DNA of 64,000 bases from Parerythrobacter_A sp963761775 (GTDB lineage: Bacteria > Pseudomonadota > Alphaproteobacteria > Sphingomonadales > Sphingomonadaceae). Under the pieces are notes generated by a model, which saw only the letters and a program-made list of their open reading frames with translations, was not told the origin of the DNA and did not search any database. Positions 43,445 to 51,306 of this stretch are shown here, piece after piece. The DNA is taken from positions 806,001-870,000 of the forward strand of contig CAVXIF010000011.1 in NCBI GenBank assembly GCA_963761775.1. The letters are read 5' to 3'. A program made the position numbers and the translations under genes. Numbering within the stretch: position 1 is the first letter of the stretch; every line of letters begins with the position of its first letter.

Positions 43445-45687
43445 GCGATATCGCGGCGCGGCTCCGGCCTACTTTCCGGTTTGGGGTCTTCGGGCTTCGG
43501 GTCGCCACGCCACCAGCCATGCTCGCCTTGCCCATCGGCAACGCTGGTGACGGTCTCGTTGGACAAGTCGATGGCGAGGCCGCCGCTATATGCCAGCATG
43601 CGGCGGTCCGCTTTCACCCAGCGCGGGCGGCAGCTATAGGGCAGATACCTGTCGGAAATGACGATATCGGCGCGCTCGCAGGCTGCCGCTAATGCCCGCT
43701 CCTCCACCAGTTCGCGGTTGCGTGACATCAACAGCGACCATTCACGCCCGCCTCGGTCCAGCGTCAGGACACAGAATTCGGCGCTACATCGCGCACCGGG
43801 CCAGTCGACAATAGGGACCGGTTCGCCTGCCATCCCGGCCAATTCGAGAAGGTTGTCCTTGGCATAATCGCTCCGGCTTTCGCGCAACACCAGCAACCGG
43901 TCTCCCTCGCCAACGATACCGACATGCCGCCCGTCATCCGAAACCAGCACATCGGGCACCGGCTTTATCAGGAACAGCACAGTCGCGATCCCTGCCGGAA
44001 CCAGCCCCAGCAACCGGACCTTCCCCCGCCACAACGCCAGCCACAACCCACCCGCGACGTAGACAAGGAACAGCGCCCCGCCCATCTCGGGCATCAGCTT
44101 GACCGCACCGGGCTGCGCCGCCGTCCAGTGCGCGATGGCGAGCAACAGTTCGAGCGACTTGCCCGCCAGCCACCACGCCGGCGCGCCCAACCCGGCGAGA
44201 TCGAGAAACAGGGCAATGGCGATGAGCGGCATCGACGCGAACGTGACCAGCGGAATGGCAATCACATTGGCAAATGCGCCGTACACGCCGGCGCGATGGA
44301 AGTGGAACAATACGATGGGCATCAGGGCAATCTCGATTACCAGCCCGGTCAGCAACAGCATCGCCGCGCGGCGCCCGGTGGTGAGCAGCCACGCTTCCTC
44401 GCGCGGGGCGAGAAACGCCTTGATCGGCGCAGCATTATGAAGCGCAACGATGGCCAGCACCGCGGAGAAGCTCATCTGGAAACTCGGCCCGACCAGCGAT
44501 TCCGGCCAGAGCAGCAGCACGATAAACGCCGCCACCGCGACCATCCGCAAGGACAGCGCATCGCGCCCCATCGCCAGAGCGGTCAATACCAGCAACGCGC
44601 CGATACAACTGCGCACCGTCGGCACCTCCGCCCCGGTCAGCAGCGTATAGCCTACGCCCGCCAGCGCGCCCACAGCCGCCGCCACCAACGGCAACCGCAC
44701 CCGCAAAGTAAGCCACGGCCAGAGTGCCAGCAGTTTCAGAGCGACCAGATACCCGGCAGCGATGACGGCGCTAACATGCAGGCCGCTGATCGACAGCAGG
44801 TGCGTCAGACCCGCATCGCGCATCGCCTCCTCGTCCGCTTCGCCTATCGCGCCACGGTCGCCACTGGCAAAGGCGGCGGCAATAGTGCCGGGCGCGCCAC
44901 CAAGATTGCTGCGCACATGCGCGGCCAGGCGGCGCTGAATGGGCGCGATGCCGGTGTTCGATTGCGCGGGCGTAACCACTTCGATCTCGCCAAGCAGCGT
45001 GCCGGTCGCAGCAAGTCCATCGAACCAGGCCCGCCGCGCAAAGTCGTATCCACCCGGCAGCATGGGCGGCGCAGGCGGCATCAACCGCGCGCGAAGCTGG
45101 ACGACAGCGCCTTCTCGCGCGCCCGCATCGTCGCGCTGCGACGGGACATTGACGCGCACCTTGGCAGCGCGGCCTGTGTCAGCATCGCGCACGGCCAGCG
45201 TCAGCCGGACCCTGTCGCGCGACGGCTGTTCCTCGCGTTCGAGCACGCGCGCTTGAAACTGCGACACTTGTGGCCGGTCATACGCTTCGGCCCCGATCAT
45301 CTCCGACCGCATCCAGACTACGGCAATCCCGGCGGCAAACAGGATGCCCGCTGCAAGCACCGCCTGCCGCACCTCGACCCGCCTATCGTTGGAACGCCAT
45401 CGCCAGCCTGCAAATGTCGCGATAATCGCAGCGCCTCCCACTATCGCCAGCCAGACAGGGGCCGAGCCGGTTGCAAACCACGCCGCGATACCCGCCGCGA
45501 AAAACACGGTCAGCCACGGGCCTCGGTCGAACCCGCTGCCGGAGAGGAAGCGCTCCACCGCGTCGCCGATGCTGGACATGCCCGGTGCGCTAAGCCAAGG
45601 GCGCAGCGAACGCGCGGCTCCGCCATTCGCCACCAGTGCATCGGCATCGTCGCCGGTCGGCACGAGAATTACGGTGCGGTTGACCAT
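43438..45687 (-). CDS. comEC: ComEC/Rec2-family DNA-uptake channel
   Basis: The protein of about 749 residues has many membrane helices and the competence-domain signature DAGLTHLLSISGLHVSAV, followed by GAEVPTVRSCIGALLVLTA. An N-terminal DUF4131-like soluble region precedes it. The C-terminus (from VLVSDDGRHVGIV) is soluble, but I see no metallo-beta-lactamase HxHxDH motif, unlike Bacillus ComEC. ComEC carries single-stranded DNA across the inner membrane. No other competence gene is nearby. The ATG at 45687 is chosen because upstream starts run into gltX. Confidence 0.88.
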   Translation of the reverse strand: MVNRTVILVPTGDDADALVANGGAARSLRPWLSAPGMSSIGDAVERFLSGSGFDRGPWLTVFFAAGIAAWFATGSAPVWLAIVGGAAIIATFAGWRWRSNDRRVEVRQAVLAAGILFAAGIAVVWMRSEMIGAEAYDRPQVSQFQARVLEREEQPSRDRVRLTLAVRDADTGRAAKVRVNVPSQRDDAGAREGAVVQLRARLMPPAPPMLPGGYDFARRAWFDGLAATGTLLGEIEVVTPAQSNTGIAPIQRRLAAHVRSNLGGAPGTIAAAFASGDRGAIGEADEEAMRDAGLTHLLSISGLHVSAVIAAGYLVALKLLALWPWLTLRVRLPLVAAAVGALAGVGYTLLTGAEVPTVRSCIGALLVLTALAMGRDALSLRMVAVAAFIVLLLWPESLVGPSFQMSFSAVLAIVALHNAAPIKAFLAPREEAWLLTTGRRAAMLLLTGLVIEIALMPIVLFHFHRAGVYGAFANVIAIPLVTFASMPLIAIALFLDLAGLGAPAWWLAGKSLELLLAIAHWTAAQPGAVKLMPEMGGALFLVYVAGGLWLALWRGKVRLLGLVPAGIATVLFLIKPVPDVLVSDDGRHVGIVGEGDRLLVLRESRSDYAKDNLLELAGMAGEPVPIVDWPGARCSAEFCVLTLDRGGREWSLLMSRNRELVEERALAAACERADIVISDRYLPYSCRPRWVKADRRMLAYSGGLAIDLSNETVTSVADGQGEHGWWRGDPKPEDPKPESRPEPRRDIAQ

Positions 45688-45715
45688 CGCCGGATTAGAA
45701 AAGGAAGCGCCTCTC

Positions 45716-47152
45716 ATGGCAAGCAGTAGTGAAACACCCGGCGTGAATGCGAACGGCATGGTGGTCACCCGCTTCGCGCCCTCGCCCACAGGATATTTGC
45801 ACCTCGGCGGAGCGCGCACGGCCCTGTTCAACTGGCTGTTCGCGCGGCATCACGGCGGCAAGGCACTGCTGCGCATCGAGGACACCGATGCCAAACGCTC
45901 GACGCAGGATGCCATCGACAAGATCATCGAAGGGCTGGACTGGCTCGGGCTGGATTACGATGCCGAACCGGTGTTCCAGTCGCAGCGCGCAGACCGGCAT
46001 CGCGAGGTGGCCGAGACGCTGCTCGCCAACGGTCACGCCTATAAATGCTTCGCTACGCCGGAAGAGCTGGAGCTGATGCGCGCCGACCAGCGCGCCGCGA
46101 AACAGCCGATGCGGTATGACGGCAGGTGGCGCGAACGCGATGCATCCGAAGCCGCGCCCGACGCGCCTTACGTCGTCCGGCTCAAGACACCGACGGACGG
46201 CGAAACGGTGCTGCACGATCTGGTGCAGGGTGAAGTGCGCGTTGCGAATGCGGAGATCGACGATTACGTCCTGCTGCGCGCCGATGGCAGCCCGACCTAC
46301 ATGCTGGCCGTGGTGGTCGACGACCACGACATGGGATGCACCCATATCATTCGCGGCGACGACCACCTTAACAATGCATTTCGCCAGCTGCCCGTCCTGC
46401 GCGCAATGGATGCGATCGAGGGCGGCTGGCCCGATCCGCACTATGCGCATGTCCCGCTGATCCACGGTGCCGACGGCGCAAAACTGTCCAAGCGGCATGG
46501 CGCGGTTGGCGTGGAAGCGTACCGCGACGAGCTGGGTGTCCTGCCCGAAGCGCTGTTCAACTACCTGTTGCGGCTGGGCTGGGGTCACGGTGACAAGGAA
46601 GAGTTCACAATGGCCGAAGCCGTCGAACTGTTCGACCTGTCGGACGTCGGCAAGGGCGCATCGCGCTTCGATGCCAAGAAGCTGATGCACCTCAACGGAC
46701 ACCATATCCGCGAGGCGGACGATGCGCGGCTTGCAAAGCTTGTGGCTGCGGAAATCGACGGCGATGTCGACGTCGCCCTGCTGGAGCAGGCGATGCCCGT
46801 TCTGAAAGTGCGCGCGAAGGACACGCACGAGCTTGCCGAAGGCGCAGCATTTCTGTTCGCCAAGCGTCCCCTGCCCCTTAGCGAGAAGGCGGAAGGACTG
46901 CTGGATGAAGCCGGGCGCGACATATTGGGCAAGATATCGGCACGTCTGCACACCGAAAATGACTGGACAACGGACCGCCTCGAAGCCACTACAAAGGCGC
47001 TTGCGGAGGAACTTGAACTGGGCCTCGGCAAGCTGGCGCAACCCATGCGGGCGGCGCTGACGGGGACGACCACGTCGCCGGGCATTTTCGACGTACTGGT
47101 GCTGCTGGGCCGCGAGGAATCGCTGGCCCGGATCGACGCCCAGATCGGCTGA
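45716..47152 (+). CDS. gltX: Glutamyl-tRNA synthetase
   Basis: The 478-residue class I synthetase has the HIGH-type motif PSPTGYLHLGGARTALFN and the KMSKS-type motif KLSKRHG. DADALLIFE-like segments are replaced by the usual LRIEDTDAKRST and TLFRGDDH-like IIRGDDHLNNAFRQ. An extra nine to twelve residues precede the catalytic domain. It is divergent from comEC with 28 bases between, and gltA follows on the same strand. Confidence 0.95.
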   Translation: MASSSETPGVNANGMVVTRFAPSPTGYLHLGGARTALFNWLFARHHGGKALLRIEDTDAKRSTQDAIDKIIEGLDWLGLDYDAEPVFQSQRADRHREVAETLLANGHAYKCFATPEELELMRADQRAAKQPMRYDGRWRERDASEAAPDAPYVVRLKTPTDGETVLHDLVQGEVRVANAEIDDYVLLRADGSPTYMLAVVVDDHDMGCTHIIRGDDHLNNAFRQLPVLRAMDAIEGGWPDPHYAHVPLIHGADGAKLSKRHGAVGVEAYRDELGVLPEALFNYLLRLGWGHGDKEEFTMAEAVELFDLSDVGKGASRFDAKKLMHLNGHHIREADDARLAKLVAAEIDGDVDVALLEQAMPVLKVRAKDTHELAEGAAFLFAKRPLPLSEKAEGLLDEAGRDILGKISARLHTENDWTTDRLEATTKALAEELELGLGKLAQPMRAALTGTTTSPGIFDVLVLLGREESLARIDAQIG

Positions 47153-47202
47153 TCGCGCGCCTGCCACCCGCTTGCGCGCACCGTTTGTTAGGAGAACACG
47201 AA

Positions 47203-48489
47203 ATGGCGGACAAACAGGCAACGCTGGACACCGGCGGCCAAGGTCACGATTTTCCCGTACTGGAAGGCAGCATCGGGCCCGACGTGGTCGATATCCGCAA
47301 ACTGTACGGCAAGACGGGGCAATTCACCTTCGACCCGGGCTACAAGTCCACCGCCAGTTGCGAAAGCGCGCTGACCTATATCGACGGCAATGAAGGCGTC
47401 CTGCTGCATCGCGGCTATCCTATCGGCCAGCTTGCCGAGCACTCCAGCTTCATGGAAGTCGCGTATCTGCTGCTCAATGGCGAATTGCCTGCGCAGGCCG
47501 AGCTGGACGATTTCAATTACACCATCACGCGGCATACGATGGTTCAAGATCAATTACGCCAGTTCTTCCAGGGTTTCCGGCGCGACGCGCACCCGATGGC
47601 AATCATGTGCGGCGTGGTCGGTGCGCTGTCGGCGTTTTACCATGACAGCACCGACATTTCGGACCCGGAACACCGCAAGATTTCCAGCCATCGGCTGATT
47701 GCCAAGATGCCGACCATTGCGGCGATGGCGTACAAATATTCGATCGGGCAACCGTTCCTTTATCCCGACAACACCTTGAGCTACACCGGCAACTTCCTGC
47801 GCATGACGTTCGGCGTTCCGGCCGAAGAATACGAGGTTGTTCCCGCAGTCGAGCGGGCGATGGACAAGATTTTCATCCTCCATGCCGACCACGAACAGAA
47901 CGCTTCGACATCGACGGTGCGGCTCGCCGGTTCTTCCGGCGCGAACCCGTTTGCCTGCACCGCTGCCGGCATCGCCTGCCTGTGGGGTCCGGCACATGGC
48001 GGCGCGAACGAAGCGGCGCTGAACATGCTGCGTGAAATCGGCACGCCGGATCGCATCGGCCATTATATCGAGCGGGCCAAGGACAAGAACGATCCGTTCC
48101 GTCTGATGGGCTTCGGGCATCGCGTTTACAAGAATTACGATCCGCGCGCGACAGTGATGCAGAAGACGGTGCGCGAGGTATTCGACGCGCTGAAGGTCAA
48201 TGACCCCGTCTTTGAAACGGCGTTGCAGCTGGAAGAAATGGCGTTGAACGACGACTACTTCAAAGAGAAGAAGCTGTTCCCGAACGTCGACTTCTATTCC
48301 GGTGTGATCCTGTCCGCCATCGGCTTCCCGACGACCATGTTCACCGCGCTGTTCGCACTTGCCCGCACCGTCGGCTGGGTGGCGCAATGGAACGAGATGA
48401 TTTCCGACCCTGGCCAGGTTATCGGACGCCCGCGCCAGCTCTATACCGGGCCGACGCAGCGGGACTATATCCCGGTCGAAAAACGCTAA
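47203..48489 (+). CDS. gltA: Citrate synthase
   Basis: The 428-residue type II enzyme condenses acetyl-CoA with oxaloacetate. Catalytic residues are visible: His in LHADHEQNAS, His in GFGHRVYKNYDPR and Asp in PNVDFYSG. GPAHGGANEAAL is also characteristic. AGGAG lies 8 bases before the ATG at 47203, which is preferred over a start six codons upstream. An imperfect terminator hairpin follows the stop. Confidence 0.96.
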   Translation: MADKQATLDTGGQGHDFPVLEGSIGPDVVDIRKLYGKTGQFTFDPGYKSTASCESALTYIDGNEGVLLHRGYPIGQLAEHSSFMEVAYLLLNGELPAQAELDDFNYTITRHTMVQDQLRQFFQGFRRDAHPMAIMCGVVGALSAFYHDSTDISDPEHRKISSHRLIAKMPTIAAMAYKYSIGQPFLYPDNTLSYTGNFLRMTFGVPAEEYEVVPAVERAMDKIFILHADHEQNASTSTVRLAGSSGANPFACTAAGIACLWGPAHGGANEAALNMLREIGTPDRIGHYIERAKDKNDPFRLMGFGHRVYKNYDPRATVMQKTVREVFDALKVNDPVFETALQLEEMALNDDYFKEKKLFPNVDFYSGVILSAIGFPTTMFTALFALARTVGWVAQWNEMISDPGQVIGRPRQLYTGPTQRDYIPVEKR

Positions 48490-48499
48490 CGGCTTCAGG

Positions 48500-48524
48500 C
48501 GGGTCGCTTCCGTGAAGCGGCCCG
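48500..48524. terminator. Possible terminator hairpin between gltA and the convergent kinase-like gene
   Basis: CGGGTCGCTTC and GAAGCGGCCCG form an 11-bp stem with one G-T pair around CGT. No T run follows on either side, so its strength as a Rho-independent terminator is uncertain. Confidence 0.5.
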
Positions 48525-48528
48525 TCGC

Positions 48529-49893
48529 CTACTGCTCCGGCGGTAGATCAAGGACGAAGCGCGCACCCTTGCCCGGCTCGCTCTCCACGCGCAATTCTCC
48601 GCCAAGTGCGCGTGCAATCTGGCGCGAGATGTACAGGCCAAGGCCCGAACCGCCGTCGCCGCCGCGCCCGAGACGCTCGAATTTTTCGAACACGAGCGCT
48701 TGTTGCGCTTCGTCCAGCCCCGGCCCTTCGTCCGACACCGTAATTTGTGCACCGGTATCGGTGTGCGCGATGCCTATGACCACGCGCGACTGGTCCGGCG
48801 CATACCGGATGGCGTTGCCGACAAGGTTCAGCAATATCTGCAAAACGCGCCGGAACTCGGCAGTGGCCGGCACGCTCGCATCGGGATCAGGCTGGACCAG
48901 TACGATATTCTTATCCTGTGCGCGCACCGACAATATGCCCGCTGCCCGCCGCGCCACATCGCCCAGATCGATCTGGTCCGGGGCCGTGGTAAAATCCTCC
49001 GCTTCGACGACTTCGAGGTCGGTCAGATCCTCGATAAGCGATAGCAAGTGCTGCCCTGCGGCGGCGATGTCGGCTGCATAGGCGCTATATTCGTCGCTGA
49101 TCGGCCCCGCCATGCGGGTGCGGATGGTCTCCGCATTGGCAATGATCCGCGCAATGGGCTGGCGCAGGACCGGCGCAAGCTCGCGTCCGATGGACTGGGT
49201 GATGCTGGCGGCAGGGGCATCAGGTGCAATGTCCGGCGCCGCCAGAACCTGCTGCGGCACCAGATACAGTTCCAACCCGCCATCCCCGCCGGCCACCGGC
49301 AAAAGCCGCACGCACCAGTCGCGTTCGGACCCTTTGACAGTACAGATCGCCCCGTCGAGCAGCCGCCAATGAAGGGGCTGACGGTGGCTGTTTTGCGGGA
49401 ATGCGACAAAGTCCGTCCAAGGTGTACCCGCCGCATCGTTCATAGCGGCGACCGTGTCGGCAATGTCGACGGCATCGCCCGCTGCGGCCAGTATCGCCTG
49501 CGCCGGATCGAGGCGGGCGGTCAGTTCGGCAAGGCTGCAATCGACATCGACTTGGCGCTGGGCCTGCCCCGGATCGGCGTCCATGTCATAGGGAATGCTC
49601 TGCCAGCTCGAAATGCCGAGCAGGATCGCCTTGCCATCCGCGAGCGGTGCAATTTGCACCGTTGCTTCGATCAGGTTCTCGCCGTCGAAAGCCGAGAAAC
49701 TTTGCGACTTGGAGCCATTCAGCGCGAGGCTTTCAGCCACGATATCGCGCAGTTCCGGTATAGCGACAGAGCCCGGGATGCTGCCACCGCACAGGTGTTG
49801 CAGCGCAGCCAGCGGATCCTGTGCTTCGAGCAGTTGTCCTGCGGCATCCAGCTTGGCGCGCGCGATGAAAGTTCCTGTCAGCCCCGGCATCAT
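48529..49893 (-). CDS. Histidine-kinase-like protein lacking the phospho-accepting histidine
   Basis: The 454-residue protein has no membrane helix. The N-terminal half (to about 230) is PAS-like in layout. A dimerisation region follows, where the usual SHELRTPLN is replaced by APVLRQPIA: Pro241 stands where His should be. The ATP-binding domain is intact, with the N-box LVGNAIRYAP, DEGPGLDEAQ and GGSGLGLYISRQIARALGG. It therefore probably cannot autophosphorylate in the normal way and may act allosterically, as Caulobacter DivL (Tyr instead of His) does. It overlaps the next gene upstream by four bases. Orthology with DivL is not shown. Confidence 0.82.
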   Translation of the reverse strand: MMPGLTGTFIARAKLDAAGQLLEAQDPLAALQHLCGGSIPGSVAIPELRDIVAESLALNGSKSQSFSAFDGENLIEATVQIAPLADGKAILLGISSWQSIPYDMDADPGQAQRQVDVDCSLAELTARLDPAQAILAAAGDAVDIADTVAAMNDAAGTPWTDFVAFPQNSHRQPLHWRLLDGAICTVKGSERDWCVRLLPVAGGDGGLELYLVPQQVLAAPDIAPDAPAASITQSIGRELAPVLRQPIARIIANAETIRTRMAGPISDEYSAYAADIAAAGQHLLSLIEDLTDLEVVEAEDFTTAPDQIDLGDVARRAAGILSVRAQDKNIVLVQPDPDASVPATAEFRRVLQILLNLVGNAIRYAPDQSRVVIGIAHTDTGAQITVSDEGPGLDEAQQALVFEKFERLGRGGDGGSGLGLYISRQIARALGGELRVESEPGKGARFVLDLPPEQ

Positions 49894-50849
49894 GCATCAT
49901 CCGCCTGCAATGGCGAAGCACGTAACAGCCCGCTGGCAGTCTCACGGCGCAATGTGCCGATTCCTTCCGGAGCGGAGCGGTCGGGACGCAGGAATGCGAA
50001 CTGCTGGGCGATATTCTTCTCCGAAACTCCTGCCGCGCGCAGCGACACCGCAAGACGCGCGCCCTGTTGTTCGGTCATGGCGAGAACGGTTCTCTCGCGC
50101 GGTTGCGCTGCGGCACCGGCCAAGGCGCTGGCGAACATGTGGACGCCGGCATGCGATAGCGACAGCGCAGCTTCGGGCCGTTCGTGCCGCTGCAACATGC
50201 GATCTATCAGCACGGTGCGCGGCGTGACCTCATCACGCTTCGTACGCAGTTTCATCTCGGCCTGCGCCACCGCATTCCTGGCGTCAGCACCGGCAAAATT
50301 CCGCCAAACGTCGATAATAGCGTCCAGCACAGCCTCCGGTAGTTCCACGAGAGGCAGGGCCATGCGGCGATGATACTGCATGAACCGGGCCTGCGCAGTC
50401 AGTGCAGCCATTGCAGCGCTCGCCAATTCGACATCGTCCGCCGCGACAGCTTCCTGAACGAAAGGCGACAAGACAGGATCAAGCCCGCTCCGCTTTTCCA
50501 ACACGAGCGCAACTTGTGCCTCGATCGTGAGGGCGTGACAATGAAGCAGCATTGCGGGCGCACGCAACAAGTCGGGAACCAACCCGTCCTTTGCCACAGC
50601 TACAAATCCGGCCACATCGTCACCCGGTTGCGCTTCACCCTGTGCTGTCAGAAGCTGGCTTGCGACATGAACGACACGTGCCCTGATGGAAGCGACGACC
50701 TGATCGTTGAAGAGCGTGTTGTCCGGTGTTGCCACCAAATGCGACAGGATTGGCGCAACGGATGACAGCAGAGCGTCGCCGGACGCCACCGCATCGCGCA
50801 GAAAGGTATCCGCTGCGTTGTCAGGTGTGTGGTCAGATTGGGCGGTCAT
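49890..50849 (-). CDS. Unknown helical protein in the kinase/Hpt cluster
   Basis: The 319-residue protein is mostly helical, without signal peptide or membrane segment. It resembles DUF2336-type alphaproteobacterial proteins in composition, but I cannot confirm the family. The segment SLSHAGVHMFASALAGAAAQ with TVLAMTEQQGARLAVSLRAAGVSEKNI near the C-terminus looks conserved. AGAGGA six bases before ATG 50849 supports this start over one six codons upstream. It lies between the kinase-like and Hpt-like genes on the same strand, so a shared signalling role is likely from context only. Confidence 0.7.
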   Translation of the reverse strand: MTAQSDHTPDNAADTFLRDAVASGDALLSSVAPILSHLVATPDNTLFNDQVVASIRARVVHVASQLLTAQGEAQPGDDVAGFVAVAKDGLVPDLLRAPAMLLHCHALTIEAQVALVLEKRSGLDPVLSPFVQEAVAADDVELASAAMAALTAQARFMQYHRRMALPLVELPEAVLDAIIDVWRNFAGADARNAVAQAEMKLRTKRDEVTPRTVLIDRMLQRHERPEAALSLSHAGVHMFASALAGAAAQPRERTVLAMTEQQGARLAVSLRAAGVSEKNIAQQFAFLRPDRSAPEGIGTLRRETASGLLRASPLQADDA

Positions 50850-50916
50850 CCGGTCCTCTTCGCCCAAGTGGGTACGGCGACAAGGTTAATTTGGCCTTAG
50901 CCTTGTGTCGCAGCGT

Positions 50917-51237
50917 TCAAGACGCGGGGTCAGGTCCGGCATTGCGAAACTGTTCACAATATAGCCCGATGCGCCGTTTTACGGAAGGTTCACCCGGAGC
51001 CGCTTCGACCGCTTCCTGCGCGAGTATCATCAGTTCCTCGGCATGAAAACTGGCGGCGATGCCTCTCAGCCGATTGGCCGCGACGACCCAGTTCGCATCG
51101 CAGCGGGACCGCTGCAACAGATCGAGCTGGCGCTCCACGCTTTCCGCAAACGCACTGCGCAATTCACGCAAAAGCGCGGGGTCCGCACCGGCGGCAGCGG
51201 CGATTGTGGCATCCAGACTTGTGGTTTCGTAGGCCAT
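50917..51237 (-). CDS. Degenerate Hpt (histidine phosphotransfer) domain protein
   Basis: The 106-residue four-helix protein matches Hpt domains in length and in the motif region. The canonical HxLKG-x-A is NRLRGIA here: Asn55 replaces the phosphorylated His and Arg58 the Lys, while the following AASFHAEELMILAQEAV keeps the Hpt pattern. It therefore cannot relay phosphate by the usual route and may be a binding or decoy module. It starts 24 bases from the CtrA box and is the first gene of the minus-strand set leading to the kinase-like protein. Confidence 0.7.
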   Translation of the reverse strand: MAYETTSLDATIAAAAGADPALLRELRSAFAESVERQLDLLQRSRCDANWVVAANRLRGIAASFHAEELMILAQEAVEAAPGEPSVKRRIGLYCEQFRNAGPDPAS

Positions 51238-51260
51238 TGCCTCGCCGTATCCGCATAGCG

Positions 51261-51276
51261 TTAAGACGGGTTTAAC
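51261..51276. promoter_or_regulatory. Full CtrA box in a divergent promoter
   Basis: TTAA-GACGGGT-TTAAC fits the CtrA site TTAA-N7-TTAAC exactly; read on the minus strand it again gives TTAA-N7-TTAAC. It lies in the 69-base spacer between the Hpt-like gene and the TipN-like gene and could control both. Confidence 0.75.
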
Positions 51277-51306
51277 CAGCCCCGATCTGTGTTATCCACA
51301 TTAGCT

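Noticed and set aside
43924..45729. A 601-codon plus-strand frame opposite comEC.
   Set aside because: It is Arg/His/Gln/Pro-rich with no recognisable fold and is fully antisense to a well-supported comEC; a composition artefact.
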